Assembly (NCBI RefSeq): GCF_004341375.1
Contig: NZ_SLXO01000014.1
Coordinates: forward strand, 1-62,561
From: Rhodothalassium salexigens DSM 2132
Lineage (GTDB): Bacteria > Pseudomonadota > Alphaproteobacteria > Sphingomonadales > Rhodothalassiaceae
Length of the DNA stretch: 62,561 nucleotides
Direction of reading: 5' to 3'
Shown here: positions 1-9,643 of the stretch, in pieces
Layout of the letters: each line of letters starts with the position of its first letter
Numbering within the stretch: position 1 is the first letter of the stretch
Notes under the pieces: model-generated
What the model was told of the DNA's origin: nothing
Seen by the model: only the letters and a program-made list of their open reading frames with translations
Databases searched by the model: none
Program-made: the position numbers and the translations under genes

Positions 1-233
1 CCTCCATCCAGCAGACCGTCGCCAGTGGCGGCCGGAGCATGTTATCAACCGAAATACTCACCCTCTGAACGGATCGGCTTCAGGGGGAAGGTCAATGGAC
101 CTTGCCGCCGAGGATCTGGTGCGTCGCCATGGGCGGGGTGCTCCGCCAGATGGGCAAAAATGTGCAAGAACTGTGTAAGGGTATTCCGAACGCAATCAAG
201 GGGTCAAGCTTGCGCTTAACCCCTTGATAAAGC
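1..233. other. Left chromosomal flank, no gene recognised
   Basis: This stretch lies outside the left attachment repeat and is probably host sequence that was originally downstream of the tRNA-fMet gene. A short open frame exists but it has no recognisable domain or ribosome-binding site, so I do not call a gene here. Confidence 0.5.
195..228. repeat. Hairpin next to the left attachment repeat
   Basis: Arms 195-209 and 214-228 are complementary over 15 bp with one mismatch and a 4-nt loop. It sits 3' of the tRNA fragment on the minus strand, where a terminator would be expected, but no clear T-run follows on either strand, so its function as a terminator is uncertain. Confidence 0.55.
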
Positions 234-280
<47 letters not shown>

Positions 281-627
281 GTAGCAAAGTTCATTCGAAT
301 ACTTTCTAACTATTGCGATACACCCGCCATTTCCGCCACTTTCAGTGCCCGGTGGAGCAAATCAATTTTCGCTCTACTTCGCCAAACCTCCCAGCATTTT
401 GACCCCTCTTGCTTCCACAGTGCTTCCAGATATCGGCCAGTAGATTGCGTGGAAGCAGATTAATCACCTGTAAATCTGCGGTTCCTGATCGAAACGCTTA
501 TGTCCGATACGACGGAACCACCCTGAAAGAGCCAAAGTATCGTGCCAACCGGAATTCGGGTCAATGCCAACGTAGATTTCAATACGAACATGTGCTCACA
601 AATATACGAGGCACTTTGACACCGTAC
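281..627. other. Intergenic region inside attL
   Basis: About 350 bp without a convincing gene, more AT-rich than its surroundings. It contains the inner 26-bp direct repeat (403-428). It may hold integrase arm-binding sites or the remains of an earlier element; no coding remnant can be identified by eye. Confidence 0.4.
403..428. repeat. Inner 26-bp direct repeat, left copy
   Basis: Identical over 26 bp and in the same orientation to 62237-62262. The left copy is about 120 bp inside attL and the right copy about 70 bp inside attR. This fits a second pair of recombination ends, either from nested integration or from attP arm sequence. Confidence 0.7.
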
Positions 628-2064
628 TCAGCCTATCTGGCTCCAGAACGACTGCTTACGGCCATGCTCCCGCCTCAGCCGCGCTTCATAGACGTCGTGC
701 GTCTCGAACGCACCGAAGTCCGGGATATCGCCTGCGAGACGGGCGCAGCTGGCGAGATGCTCAGCGGCATAGCGATACCGCTTCGCCCGCGACCTCGTGA
801 GCGTGAAGTCGATCATCGCGCGGAGCACCAGCGTCGCGGCCAGCGGATGACGCTCTGACAGGGCCTCCGCCGCGGGGGCAAGATACTCGTAGTGATCCCC
901 GTCGATCTCGTCGTGCCGGGCCACCAGGAGGTCTGCGGCGCGATCCAGAGCCAGCCAGTCGAGGAAAAACTGCAGGGCGCGGAGAAGGCTTGGATAGGCC
1001 ATGGCGTGCGCCATCGCCCGCTCCTCGGCCTCGATATCATCGAAGTCGGGCAGCCGCTTGAGATAGGCCCGCAGGTAGCTGTCGGAGAGCGTGCGCTCGA
1101 AGCAGTCCCACCGGAACGCCTGCGCCTCCTCGCCGCGACCCAGTGCCTCCAGCGTCTGCAGGCGGATGTCCTGCCATGCCAGCGGAACCCGCAAGCCGTC
1201 GCCGAGCTCCGCGCGCTCGAGGAACCCCAGCGCCTCGCCGGCCCTGCCGGCCGCGAGCAGGCGCTGCGCGATCTTGGCCGCGATCTGCGGCACCTTGCGG
1301 GTCTTCGGATCGTACTGCGCAATGAAGCCGTCGACGTCGCCCTGCGCGTCCGCGATGTCCTTGAGCGCCATGACCACCGTGCTCGTGCGCTCACGCGCCC
1401 GCATCTCGTGCTCGTAGGTGGTGCCGCCCGTGCCCCAGCCCACCGCCTTCCATTGGTCCTTCGGCGGCACCGGCACGGGCGAACGACCGAGTTCTTCGGC
1501 CATCGATTTCAGGGCCGCCAGCCCCTCGTCGCCAAGCGCCGGCGCCATGATGCCGATCAGGCCGTCATATTGGCCGTAGCCGTTGTCCTGAAGCGCATCG
1601 AGAACAGCGCCGGCGAGCGCCTGCGGATCCGGCCGGACCTTCTCGGCGAGCTGACCCAGATCGGCGCAGGCCTGGTGGAAGATGCCGATGATGGTGCCGC
1701 TGGAGTCGTCGCAGCGCTCGAACACCGGCGTGGCGAGCGCCATGAACCGCCACATCAGCGCGAGCGCCTCGTCCGGATCGGCGGGCGCGATCTGCTCGAC
1801 GATGGCGCGCCGCTGGGTTTCGAGATCGGTGACCAGCGCCTTGCGGTTCTTCCAGGTGATGAAGCTGCGGGCTCGGGCGATGCTGGTCAGCCGCTTGGTG
1901 ATCTCCCGCGCGGCCTCCTTCGGGCTCTGGGCGCCCGCCAGCGCGAGCCGCAGCTTGCGCTTGGCCGCTGCGTTGCCGGTGCTGACCTCGATCAGCAGTT
2001 GCGCCAGGCGCTCTGCGCCCAGCGCTTCGAGGTTCTTCGCGTTGAGGGTGGTCTTGGAAGCCAT
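628..2064 (-). CDS. DUF6880-type helical protein
   Basis: A 478-residue soluble protein beginning MASKTTLNAKNLEALGAERL. It looks almost entirely alpha-helical, with repeated helix pairs rich in Ala and Leu through residues 100-450, resembling a TPR-like solenoid. No signal peptide or membrane segment is visible, and no catalytic motif stands out. I recognise it as a DUF6880-like protein, a family of unknown function found in Alphaproteobacteria. It is transcribed away from the integrase gene, with about 220 bp between the two start codons that must contain both promoters. It may be cargo of the element or part of its integration end. Confidence 0.7.
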   Translation of the reverse strand: MASKTTLNAKNLEALGAERLAQLLIEVSTGNAAAKRKLRLALAGAQSPKEAAREITKRLTSIARARSFITWKNRKALVTDLETQRRAIVEQIAPADPDEALALMWRFMALATPVFERCDDSSGTIIGIFHQACADLGQLAEKVRPDPQALAGAVLDALQDNGYGQYDGLIGIMAPALGDEGLAALKSMAEELGRSPVPVPPKDQWKAVGWGTGGTTYEHEMRARERTSTVVMALKDIADAQGDVDGFIAQYDPKTRKVPQIAAKIAQRLLAAGRAGEALGFLERAELGDGLRVPLAWQDIRLQTLEALGRGEEAQAFRWDCFERTLSDSYLRAYLKRLPDFDDIEAEERAMAHAMAYPSLLRALQFFLDWLALDRAADLLVARHDEIDGDHYEYLAPAAEALSERHPLAATLVLRAMIDFTLTRSRAKRYRYAAEHLASCARLAGDIPDFGAFETHDVYEARLRREHGRKQSFWSQIG

Positions 2065-2282
2065 CGGATCGCCAGTTTCTTTTCCCGAGCCTATCAGCGG
2101 TCCGCGGGCACCGGAACATGCGTTCTGATTCGCTGGGCTCGTCGATTTCCCGCGTCAGCGCGCCGAAACGCCTTGCGCGGAAATGCGGGTTACTTCCTTT
2201 TTCTTCGCAATTTCAATGTGTTCGTTGACTGTCACCCGCGCTTCAGCACTGTGGAACGGCGAAAGAACCACCGAAGAGCGCC

Positions 2283-3437
2283 ATGCCCAGGATCACCAAA
2301 CGCCTCGTCGACGTCGCAGAAGTCCGCTCCGCCGAATACTTCGTCTGGGACAACGAGATCCCCGGCTTCGGGCTTCGCGTGTTGCCGAGCGGGCGCAAGG
2401 GCTACGTGGTCCAGTATCGCGCTGGACGCCGGTCGCGGCGGATCAGCCTCGGGGCCAGCACGGTCCTGACCTGCGAGCAGGCGCGCAACCGCGCCATCGC
2501 CATCGTCGCCGCTGCGCGCAACGGCGCGGACCCCGCCGCCGAACGCGACGCCGGGCGCAGAGCGATCACGGTGAAGGAGCTGGCGGAGCGGTTCGACAAG
2601 GAGCACATCGCGATCCGCGTGAAGGCGAGCACGGCCAAGGAGTATCGCCGCAACCTCGAACGCTTCATCCTGCCCGCGCTCGGGCAACTGACGGTCACCG
2701 GCGTCACCCGGGCGGATGTAGCGAAGTTCCATCACGATCTCCGCCACATCCCCTATCAGGCGAACCGCTGCCTCGAACTGATTTCGAAGATGTTCAACCT
2801 CGCCGAACTGTGGGGCCTCCGGCCGGACGGTTCGAATCCGCGCAAGCACATCAAGAAGTACCCGGAAGAGAAACGCGAACGCTTTCTCAGCGCGGCCGAA
2901 CTGCGCCGCGTCGGCGAGGTGCTGCGCGAGATGGAGGCGGAGGGGATCGAACTGCCCTCGGCCATCCTCGCCGCACGCTTGCTGATCCTGACCGGGTGTC
3001 GGCTGAACGAAATCATGACGTTGAAGTGGGCTTACGTCGATCTGGTCGAGCGTGTTCTGCGTCTGCCAGACTCCAAATCCGGCGCCAAGATCGTCCATCT
3101 CGGAGAGCCCGCCGTCGAGCTGCTCCGCGACGCCCAGCGCATCGACGGCAACCCGTGGGTCATCTTCGGCACCCTTCCAGGCAAGCGCTTGAGCGATCTA
3201 CAGCCCTTCTGGCAGAGGGTCCGCGCCCGAGCTGGCGTGAAGGACGTGCGCATCCACGACCTGCGCCACACCTTCGCGTCCACGGCCGTCGCGTCGGGTC
3301 AGGGCCTGCCCATGATCGGCAAGCTGCTCGGCCACACGCAGGTCCAGACCACTGCGCGTTACGCCCATCTTGCGGCCGAGCCTGTAAGGACCGCAGCGGA
3401 CGCGGTGGCGCAGAACCTCAGGCAATCCTTGGGATAA
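2283..3437 (+). CDS. int: Tyrosine recombinase (integrase)
   Basis: A 384-residue site-specific recombinase. Residues 1-90 form the N-terminal arm-binding domain typical of P4/DUF4102-like integrases (pattern GFGLRV, then a basic strand RRSRRISLG). Residues 95-185 look like the SAM-like core-binding domain, and residues 200-370 are the catalytic domain. The catalytic set is complete: R240 in TGCRLNEI, K265, H325 and R328 in HDLRHT, H351 in LLGHT and Y360 in ARYAHL. The gene lies 2 kb inside attL, as expected for the enzyme that recombines the tRNA-fMet attachment sites. It is the only integrase in the window, although the phage genes begin 18 kb away. Confidence 0.95.
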   Translation: MPRITKRLVDVAEVRSAEYFVWDNEIPGFGLRVLPSGRKGYVVQYRAGRRSRRISLGASTVLTCEQARNRAIAIVAAARNGADPAAERDAGRRAITVKELAERFDKEHIAIRVKASTAKEYRRNLERFILPALGQLTVTGVTRADVAKFHHDLRHIPYQANRCLELISKMFNLAELWGLRPDGSNPRKHIKKYPEEKRERFLSAAELRRVGEVLREMEAEGIELPSAILAARLLILTGCRLNEIMTLKWAYVDLVERVLRLPDSKSGAKIVHLGEPAVELLRDAQRIDGNPWVIFGTLPGKRLSDLQPFWQRVRARAGVKDVRIHDLRHTFASTAVASGQGLPMIGKLLGHTQVQTTARYAHLAAEPVRTAADAVAQNLRQSLG

Positions 3438-3513
3438 TCGCGCCCCGCCGCGCCCCTTTTCGATTGATCGCGCAGCCCCACGCGGCTAACGTCGAAGAAA
3501 GCCCAGAAATTGG

Positions 3514-3536
3514 GCGCGCACAGTTCGCGTGCGCGC
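3514..3536. promoter_or_regulatory. Inverted repeat, candidate operator of the WYL regulator
   Basis: Two perfect 8-bp arms (GCGCGCAC and GTGCGCGC) are separated by 7 bp and end 21 bp before the GTG at 3558. WYL regulators of the BrxR/CapW type bind inverted repeats just upstream of their own start, so this is a plausible autorepression site that would also control the ssp operon. Confidence 0.45.
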
Positions 3537-3557
3537 AGGGCCGAGCGGGAGCGCAAC

Positions 3558-4418
3558 GTGGACAAGGACAAGGTCGGACTACGCTGGGGCGTCGAGCAGC
3601 GCCTCGAGTTCATCGAGTTCCGCCTGTTCTGGGAGGGACATGTGAACCGCAGCGATCTGATGCAGCAATTCGGCGTCTCGGTGAACCAAGCCTCCTCGGA
3701 CCTGAACCGCTACATCGCGCTGGCGCCGGGCAACATGACCTACGACAAGAGCGCGCGCACCTATGTCCGCGGGCCCGACTTCGACTGTAAGTTCCGCCCG
3801 CCAGACGCCACGCACTATCTCTCGCAGCTCCGCCTGGTTGCCGACGACGTGCTGGAGCACGAGGATTGCTGGATCCCTGACCTGCCACCCTATGCATCCG
3901 CCCCGACGCCCGTGCGCGGCGTCGATCCGGTGACGCTCCGCTCGGTCGTCGGCGCCATTCGTCGGTCGGAGGCGATAGAGGTGAAGTACCAGTCCCTCTC
4001 CAGCCCGGAGCCGCGCTGGCGCTGGATTGCCCCCCACGCCATCGCGTTCGACGGTTTCCGCTGGCACACGCGAGCGTTCTGTCTGAACGACGAGTGCTTC
4101 AAGGACTTCCTGCTCTCACGGATCATCGGCATCCGTGGTTCTCGCGAGAGCGAAACCTCGGCCGACGATGATCGCGACTGGCATTCCGAGGTCACACTCG
4201 AGGTCGCCCCCCACCCCGAACTCTCGGAAACGCAGGCGAAGGTTATCGCTCTGGACTACGGCATGCGTGAGGGCAAAGCGAAGATCAAGGTTCGGCGCGC
4301 GCTCCTCTACTACGCGCTCAGGCGGCTTGGCCTAGACACAGATCCCGCAGCGCGGAAGCCGCAGGACCAGCAGATTGTGCTTTTAAATCCGGACGTATTG
4401 ATGAGAAACACCAGTTGA
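3558..4418 (+). CDS. WYL-domain transcriptional regulator (BrxR/CapW-like)
   Basis: A 286-residue protein. Residues 10-80 form a winged helix (RSDLMQQFGVSVNQASSDLN is the recognition region). A WYL domain spans about residues 120-200, with the pattern VKYQSLSS then WRWIAPHAIAFDGFRWHTRAF, and a C-terminal WCX-like tail follows. This architecture is that of BrxR/CapW regulators, which repress phage-defence operons and are thought to release DNA on sensing a ligand. I chose GTG 3558 over the in-frame TTG 48 bp upstream because an inverted repeat (3514-3536) would otherwise lie inside the gene. It ends 4 bp before sspA and is probably cotranscribed with it. Confidence 0.85.
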   Translation: MDKDKVGLRWGVEQRLEFIEFRLFWEGHVNRSDLMQQFGVSVNQASSDLNRYIALAPGNMTYDKSARTYVRGPDFDCKFRPPDATHYLSQLRLVADDVLEHEDCWIPDLPPYASAPTPVRGVDPVTLRSVVGAIRRSEAIEVKYQSLSSPEPRWRWIAPHAIAFDGFRWHTRAFCLNDECFKDFLLSRIIGIRGSRESETSADDDRDWHSEVTLEVAPHPELSETQAKVIALDYGMREGKAKIKVRRALLYYALRRLGLDTDPAARKPQDQQIVLLNPDVLMRNTS

Positions 4419-4422
4419 AACG

Positions 4423-5568
4423 ATGCATTCGCAAATAGTCCATCTCGACAACAATGCTACCACCAGACCTGTACCAGAGGTCGTAACCGCCATAATCCGG
4501 ACGCTCGAGACCGATTGGGCAAATCCGTCCAGCGCTCATGGATTTGGGCAGAACGCCGCGCGGACAGTTGCTTCATCGCGCGAACAGGTGGCACGACTTC
4601 TCGGAGTGCAGGCTGAGCAAGTGGTTTTCACCTCCGGTGCTACAGAGGCGAACGAGGCAGTGTTGCGTCATCATGCCAATCTATGCGCAACACTGATCAC
4701 CTCAACGGCAGAGCACCCGGCGGTGGCGGGGTATTATTTTCAGCACACACCACAGCTTGTCCGAACGGTTGCATTGGAAAAATCTGGGCGCTGGCGACTA
4801 GATGCACTTGAGACAGTGCTAAGCAGCATCAGTGGACCTAAACTGATCGCTTTCGCCTGGGCGAATGGCGAAACGGGTGTTCTGCAGGATCTGGTGGCGA
4901 TCAAGGCCATGGCAGAGCGGTATGACGCGGCCTGTCTGGTCGATGCCTCTCAAGCGGTGGGGCGGGTTGCATTTGAGGCGGACAGCGCAGTCTATCTCAC
5001 CTTCTCCGGTCACAAACTGCACGGGCCGAAAGGGGTTGGTGTATTGGTGCAGCCGGAAACCTTACCGCCAGTGGAGATCTCAGTAGGCGGCGGACAGGAA
5101 CGTGGTTGGAGAGGCGGTACACTGAATGTGCCGGGCATCGTCGGCCTTGGTGTCGCGTGCGAACTCCGAAAGCGGGATTTAAATAGGGCCATCACAGATA
5201 TGGCCCGATTGCGCGATCGGTTTGAAAACCAAGTGATGTCTGCAATCCCCAACGCCCGCGTAAATGGCGCGGATGCGCAGCGAGTGCCGAACACTAGTAA
5301 TCTGACTGTTCAGGGCGTGGACGGCATGGCGCTGGTGGCTCGGCTTGAGGCGCGCGGTATCCTCTGCTCTCAGGTTTCGGCCTGCTCCTCGGGGCAGCCG
5401 GAGCCGTCACGCACACTGCTGGCGATGGGCCTATCAAGGGATGACGCCTATGCAAGTCTCCGCATAGCCGTAGCCGTCGATACGCGGGACGATGACATCG
5501 AACTCGCAGCACAGGCATTCGTGGATGAGGCGCTGTTTCTTCGAGCAATGATGGGTGATCTGGTATGA
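4423..5568 (+). CDS. sspA: SspA/DndA-like cysteine desulfurase
   Basis: A 381-residue fold-type I PLP enzyme of the NifS/IscS family. It removes sulfur from L-cysteine and would supply the persulfide for DNA phosphorothioation. Visible features are the N-terminal substrate loop LDNNATT, H98 stacking on PLP (AEHPAV), D174 (VDASQ), the PLP lysine K198 in SGHKLHGPKG, and catalytic C321 in the loop SACSSG. The length is normal. The stop overlaps the next start (ATGA), placing it first in the ssp operon. A housekeeping IscS would look similar, but the neighbours (DUF4007, DndC-like) make the defence role clear. Confidence 0.9.
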   Translation: MHSQIVHLDNNATTRPVPEVVTAIIRTLETDWANPSSAHGFGQNAARTVASSREQVARLLGVQAEQVVFTSGATEANEAVLRHHANLCATLITSTAEHPAVAGYYFQHTPQLVRTVALEKSGRWRLDALETVLSSISGPKLIAFAWANGETGVLQDLVAIKAMAERYDAACLVDASQAVGRVAFEADSAVYLTFSGHKLHGPKGVGVLVQPETLPPVEISVGGGQERGWRGGTLNVPGIVGLGVACELRKRDLNRAITDMARLRDRFENQVMSAIPNARVNGADAQRVPNTSNLTVQGVDGMALVARLEARGILCSQVSACSSGQPEPSRTLLAMGLSRDDAYASLRIAVAVDTRDDDIELAAQAFVDEALFLRAMMGDLV

Positions 5569-6467
5569 AGCTCGGCGGGCACGAAACCTTCTATCCAAGG
5601 CCAGGCTGGTTGACTAAGGGCCTCCTTCACCTACGAGAAGGTGGCATGGGCGTTTTTTCGGCCCCCGAGACAGCGGATCGGCTTGGGGTCGGGCGTAACA
5701 TGGCCAAGTCAATTGGTTGGTGGCTCCACGCAACTGGCCTCGCGACACGGACGAGCAGAAATAGTCCGTTGGAACTCACGCTCCTCGGCAACGTATTGGC
5801 AGAATACGATCCGTACATGGTCCAGCTAGGCACATGGTGGCTGGTGCATGCCAGCGCCCTGACATGTGGAGCTGAGACGTCGTTGCCTTGGTTCTTCTCG
5901 CCGCGACGACCAGAGCGCTGCGACCGGACAGTATTGGCCGAGACACTCGCGCGCGACCTTTCGCCGAACCGGGGGAAGGCGCCGGCCATAAAGACAGTTC
6001 AACGCGAGGTGGCGGCGGTGATGCAGACCTACGCTGTGCCGGTACCGCGGTCACGGAGTGAACCAGAGGACAATCTAGGGTCACCATTTCACCGCCTAGA
6101 CCTTTGGCAGCATCTGTGTAGGGCAGACCGGTTCGAGCGCTCGGAGCCGACGCCCACCCCGCCTGAGGCACTTGGGCTGGTCCTTTCCGCGCTCGGAATG
6201 AGTCGGCCTAGCGCCGATTTGCGTGACGGCGTTTTGCAGGACATCGCGATCACCAGCGCGCCGATGACCCGCGCCGGAGCGATGTTGGGTCGGTCACGCG
6301 AAGCCCTCTTGGATCTTGCCGCAGCAAGTGAACGGGAACTCGGGGCCAAGGTCCTGCGGGTGCGGACACTGGCCGGCGAACGCTATGTTTCGCTGCCGAG
6401 TGCGACTGCCGCAACCTGGGCGCGGCGCTTCTATGACCGCGTTGGCGCAGCCCGGGAGGCGGTATGA
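5565..6467 (+). CDS. sspB: SspB, DUF4007 phosphorothioation protein
   Basis: A 300-residue protein starting KLGGHETFYPRPGWLTKGL, the signature of DUF4007. In the Ssp system SspB is the component reported to nick DNA and take part in single-strand phosphorothioate insertion. A helix-turn-helix-like segment (TADRLGVGRNMAKSIGWWL) spans roughly residues 35-55, consistent with DNA contact. The C-terminal third is helical and basic. The gene overlaps both neighbours by four bases, so translation of A, B, C and D is probably coupled. Assignment rests on the DUF4007 signature and the conserved gene order. Confidence 0.85.
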   Translation: MKLGGHETFYPRPGWLTKGLLHLREGGMGVFSAPETADRLGVGRNMAKSIGWWLHATGLATRTSRNSPLELTLLGNVLAEYDPYMVQLGTWWLVHASALTCGAETSLPWFFSPRRPERCDRTVLAETLARDLSPNRGKAPAIKTVQREVAAVMQTYAVPVPRSRSEPEDNLGSPFHRLDLWQHLCRADRFERSEPTPTPPEALGLVLSALGMSRPSADLRDGVLQDIAITSAPMTRAGAMLGRSREALLDLAAASERELGAKVLRVRTLAGERYVSLPSATAATWARRFYDRVGAAREAV

Positions 6468-9400
6468 ACATCTTGCGCTCAATCAACATTGCGGATGACC
6501 GCGCGCGGGCAGAGGTGATCGCCGCATACCGTCCCACGCGCAAGACCCTGCAGGTGGTCCGCGCCGTCTGCGGACTTGAGCGGAGCTCGGCCACTAATGT
6601 GGTGGCACCCTATGGCGCGGGCAAATCGCTTGCCGCGCTTGCCGGGATCACCCTTCTTGCCGGCGATCCGGCTATGGCCCGGCAGCTGCGCGCGCGCATC
6701 GCTGCAGTGGACCCGGCCTTGGGCGCTGTCGAGACCCAGGGGTCGACGCTACTCCTGCTGCTGCATGGCGCCTGCCCCGACCTAGCTGCGGAGCTTGCCG
6801 AGCGGGCGGAAGTGGAAGCAGGCCCGCTCTCCAAGGTTCTGGCGGCCATCCTTCGCCGCGCCAGGCGGAACGGCATGGCGCAGATCGCTATCGTCTGGGA
6901 CGAGTTCGGCCAGCATTTGGAAACCCTTGTGCGCGAGGGCCGTCCAGAGGACCTGCTGGCGGTGCAGGATCTAGCGGAATGGGCGGTGCGACGCACAGAA
7001 CCTCGGGTGACGCTGACCACTCTCATGCACCAAGGGGTCTACCACTACACCCGACGTGCATCGGACACGGCACAATCGGCTTGGAGAAAGATCGATGGGC
7101 GATTTGAAACGCTCAGCTTGATCGACGATGGCGTCGACGCGATGGAGATGCTGGCCGAGGCGCTTGACGAGCGACGCGACGCGCCCGATGCAACTGCCAT
7201 TGCCCGCGCCCGAGCCGCGGGCTTCTTCGCCGATATCACCGACGACGCGAGGCTGTCCGACATCCTCTCCCGCACCGCGCCGCTGACACCGGCAGCGCTT
7301 CAGATTCTGCCAAGCCTCGCCGCGCAAGTGGCTCAGGCCGAACGGACGATGTTCCGCTACCTTTCTGATGTGGTGGCGGCGGCCGAGCCTGGGACGGCCC
7401 TAGGCGTCGATGCGCTCTACGACTTCTTCGCCCCGGCGATGCGCTCCGACACCGGACCAGGTGGCACCCACCGCCGCTTCGTCGAGACCGAGACGGCGCT
7501 TTCTCGCGCCGAAACAGATCTAGAACGGAGTGTGATAAAAACCGCGGCGTTACTGCAACTCGGCCGCAGCGCGGAGCGGCTGAAGCTGTCGCGCGTGCGG
7601 TTGGTCTATGCTGTGGCAGAGGGCAGCCCAGCGACGTCGGAGGCCGTCGATGCCACGATCGAAGCGCTAGTGGCGCGCAAACTGCTCCTCCATCGCCGCA
7701 GGGTGGACGACATCTCGGTCTGGCATGGCGCTGACATCGACCTTGGACAGATGGTCACTGAGGAGGCCGCTCGGCTGGCGATGGAAAGCGACCCGGTGCA
7801 GGCGCTGGAGCGGATGTTTCCGCCCGGTGCATATAGCGCGCCACCTTATAACCACGCCCGAGGGATTACCCGCTTCGCCCGGGCCCGCTTCGTGCGCGAA
7901 GGCGACCTGATCTCGGCTACCGGCCTGGAGGAACTTCGTGCTCATGCCGATAGCGAGGATGCGCTGGTGGCGCTAGTCATCGACGCCACCGCAGACCGGC
8001 CGGACCTTGTGGAGCTTGCCCGCGCCCTTCCGCCCCACCTAATCTTGGCGCTGCCCCGCCGTTCCGCTGAGGTTGGCCCAATTCTCGCTGACCTCCTCGC
8101 ATTGGAGGCGCTGTTAGACCGCCCCGAGCTTCTTGCCACCGACCCGCTAGTAGAGCGCGAGCTTCAGGAACTGAAGTCCGAGGCCGAAGCAGCGCTGCGC
8201 CAGAGCCTCGAACGCCTGATGAACCCCGACCGCGGTGAGGTGGTCTGGCTGTCCGGCCCGTCGATTCACAGCTTCGCCGAGAGCGGCGCCTCAGGCGAGA
8301 TCCTTTCGCGCCTGTTCGAGGCACGCTTCCCCCATACTCCGCAGATCGCCAACGAGCAGGTCGTACGGCGCAAGGTCTCGGCAGTCACCCGCTCGGCCCG
8401 CAAACGCTGCATGCTTGCGATCATCGAACGCACTGGTATCCGTGCGCTCGGCTACGAGGGCGCCACATCCGCCGACGCCTCCATCTACCGCACTGTCTTC
8501 GAGCGCACCGGCCTCTATGGCTGCATCAACGGCGCCTGGCGGTGGCGGATACCTTCGGAACTAGATGATCTCTCGATGAGGCATGTCTGGTCAGAGATCG
8601 AGGTCTTCTTTGCCCAACCATCTGAACAACCCAAGAGCGTCGAGGACCTCATCGATCGCCTGACAGCCCCACCGATCGGGCTGCGGGAAGGCGTACTACC
8701 GCTCCTGCTGACGGCAGGAATGATCGCGTTCGGACGAGCTTTGGCGTTGCGGGAACTCGTCGACGGCCGCGCGAGGTATGTGGACGATATCCAGCCAAGC
8801 CTGATCGAAAAGATGTGCGAGGAGCCAAAGCGGTTCGAACTGGAAGTGCCGGCTCTGACATCAGGTCAGTCGAGCAATCTCAAGAAGATGATCCGGTGTC
8901 TGGTCGGAGACCTTGACCCGCAGGAGCCAGACCTGCTGAGAGGCCTTTACGATGCCTTACTAGAATGGCGAAGTGGTCTTCCGCCTACGGCCCTGAGCAC
9001 AAAAGGCTTGGGCGAGAATGCGGAGCTGCTCCAACCTCTCTTGCGCAAGAAGTCTCTCGACCCAGCAAACCTCCTCTGCCGAGAACTGCCGCAGGTGCTC
9101 GGAGAGCCAGCCCTGAACGCAGAGACAATTGAAGTATTCGCCACAGCTGTACGCCAGATCGAAGGTGTATCGTCCGCCTTTGCTGACCAAGCAATTGACG
9201 TCGCCGCAGCGATTTTTAACCGCCGGCTCAGGGGCAGCCCGCGCCCTCTTCTCGATGCCGCCTCGGAGTGGGCGGCCTGCGTTCCACTAGGAGACGAAGA
9301 GGTGCGCGCCCTTGATCATGAAGCTAGGGGGGTACTCGCACGTGCGCGCAGTTCCAGCAACTCCCCCAGGGGCGCGCGAGGTTTTGTAACTCAGTTGAGC

Positions 9401-9643
9401 GGCATTCTCTGCGGAGAGGGCTTCGAAGCATGGGATGACCGGACGGCTGACCTCTTTCGCGCTCAGCTCGAGCAGGCGCTCGTACGGATTGAAGACGCGG
9501 TGCTTGAGCGCGCGGACGGCAGCGACGCCTTCGAGCCTTTTCTGCGCAACAAGCTTGCCACAATTTTTGACGTCTATGATGCAAAGATCGGTCGTGCGCG
9601 CCTGATCAAATACTTGGATGAGATATACAGGGGAACGTCATGA
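6464..9643 (+). CDS. sspC: SspC, large P-loop ATPase of the phosphorothioation module
   Basis: A 1059-residue ATPase. The Walker A motif APYGAGKS is at residues 48-55 and the Walker B motif IAIVWDEFG at 141-149, so the ATPase core occupies the N-terminal third. The remainder is a long, mostly helical region with several Arg/Glu-rich segments that suggest nucleic-acid or partner binding. In Ssp systems SspC is the ATPase that works with SspB and SspD during modification; BREX BrxC-like ATPases have a comparable layout. It overlaps sspB and sspD by four bases each. A membrane role is unlikely, since no transmembrane segment is seen. Confidence 0.85.
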   Translation: MNILRSINIADDRARAEVIAAYRPTRKTLQVVRAVCGLERSSATNVVAPYGAGKSLAALAGITLLAGDPAMARQLRARIAAVDPALGAVETQGSTLLLLLHGACPDLAAELAERAEVEAGPLSKVLAAILRRARRNGMAQIAIVWDEFGQHLETLVREGRPEDLLAVQDLAEWAVRRTEPRVTLTTLMHQGVYHYTRRASDTAQSAWRKIDGRFETLSLIDDGVDAMEMLAEALDERRDAPDATAIARARAAGFFADITDDARLSDILSRTAPLTPAALQILPSLAAQVAQAERTMFRYLSDVVAAAEPGTALGVDALYDFFAPAMRSDTGPGGTHRRFVETETALSRAETDLERSVIKTAALLQLGRSAERLKLSRVRLVYAVAEGSPATSEAVDATIEALVARKLLLHRRRVDDISVWHGADIDLGQMVTEEAARLAMESDPVQALERMFPPGAYSAPPYNHARGITRFARARFVREGDLISATGLEELRAHADSEDALVALVIDATADRPDLVELARALPPHLILALPRRSAEVGPILADLLALEALLDRPELLATDPLVERELQELKSEAEAALRQSLERLMNPDRGEVVWLSGPSIHSFAESGASGEILSRLFEARFPHTPQIANEQVVRRKVSAVTRSARKRCMLAIIERTGIRALGYEGATSADASIYRTVFERTGLYGCINGAWRWRIPSELDDLSMRHVWSEIEVFFAQPSEQPKSVEDLIDRLTAPPIGLREGVLPLLLTAGMIAFGRALALRELVDGRARYVDDIQPSLIEKMCEEPKRFELEVPALTSGQSSNLKKMIRCLVGDLDPQEPDLLRGLYDALLEWRSGLPPTALSTKGLGENAELLQPLLRKKSLDPANLLCRELPQVLGEPALNAETIEVFATAVRQIEGVSSAFADQAIDVAAAIFNRRLRGSPRPLLDAASEWAACVPLGDEEVRALDHEARGVLARARSSSNSPRGARGFVTQLSGILCGEGFEAWDDRTADLFRAQLEQALVRIEDAVLERADGSDAFEPFLRNKLATIFDVYDAKIGRARLIKYLDEIYRGTS

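Noticed and set aside
25-219. A 64-residue frame at the left edge
   Set aside because: No domain, no ribosome site, and it runs into the hairpin next to attL.
892-2469. 525-residue plus-strand frame over the DUF6880 gene
   Set aside because: It runs into the integrase start in a different frame, and its composition is that of an antisense shadow. The minus-strand protein is coherent.
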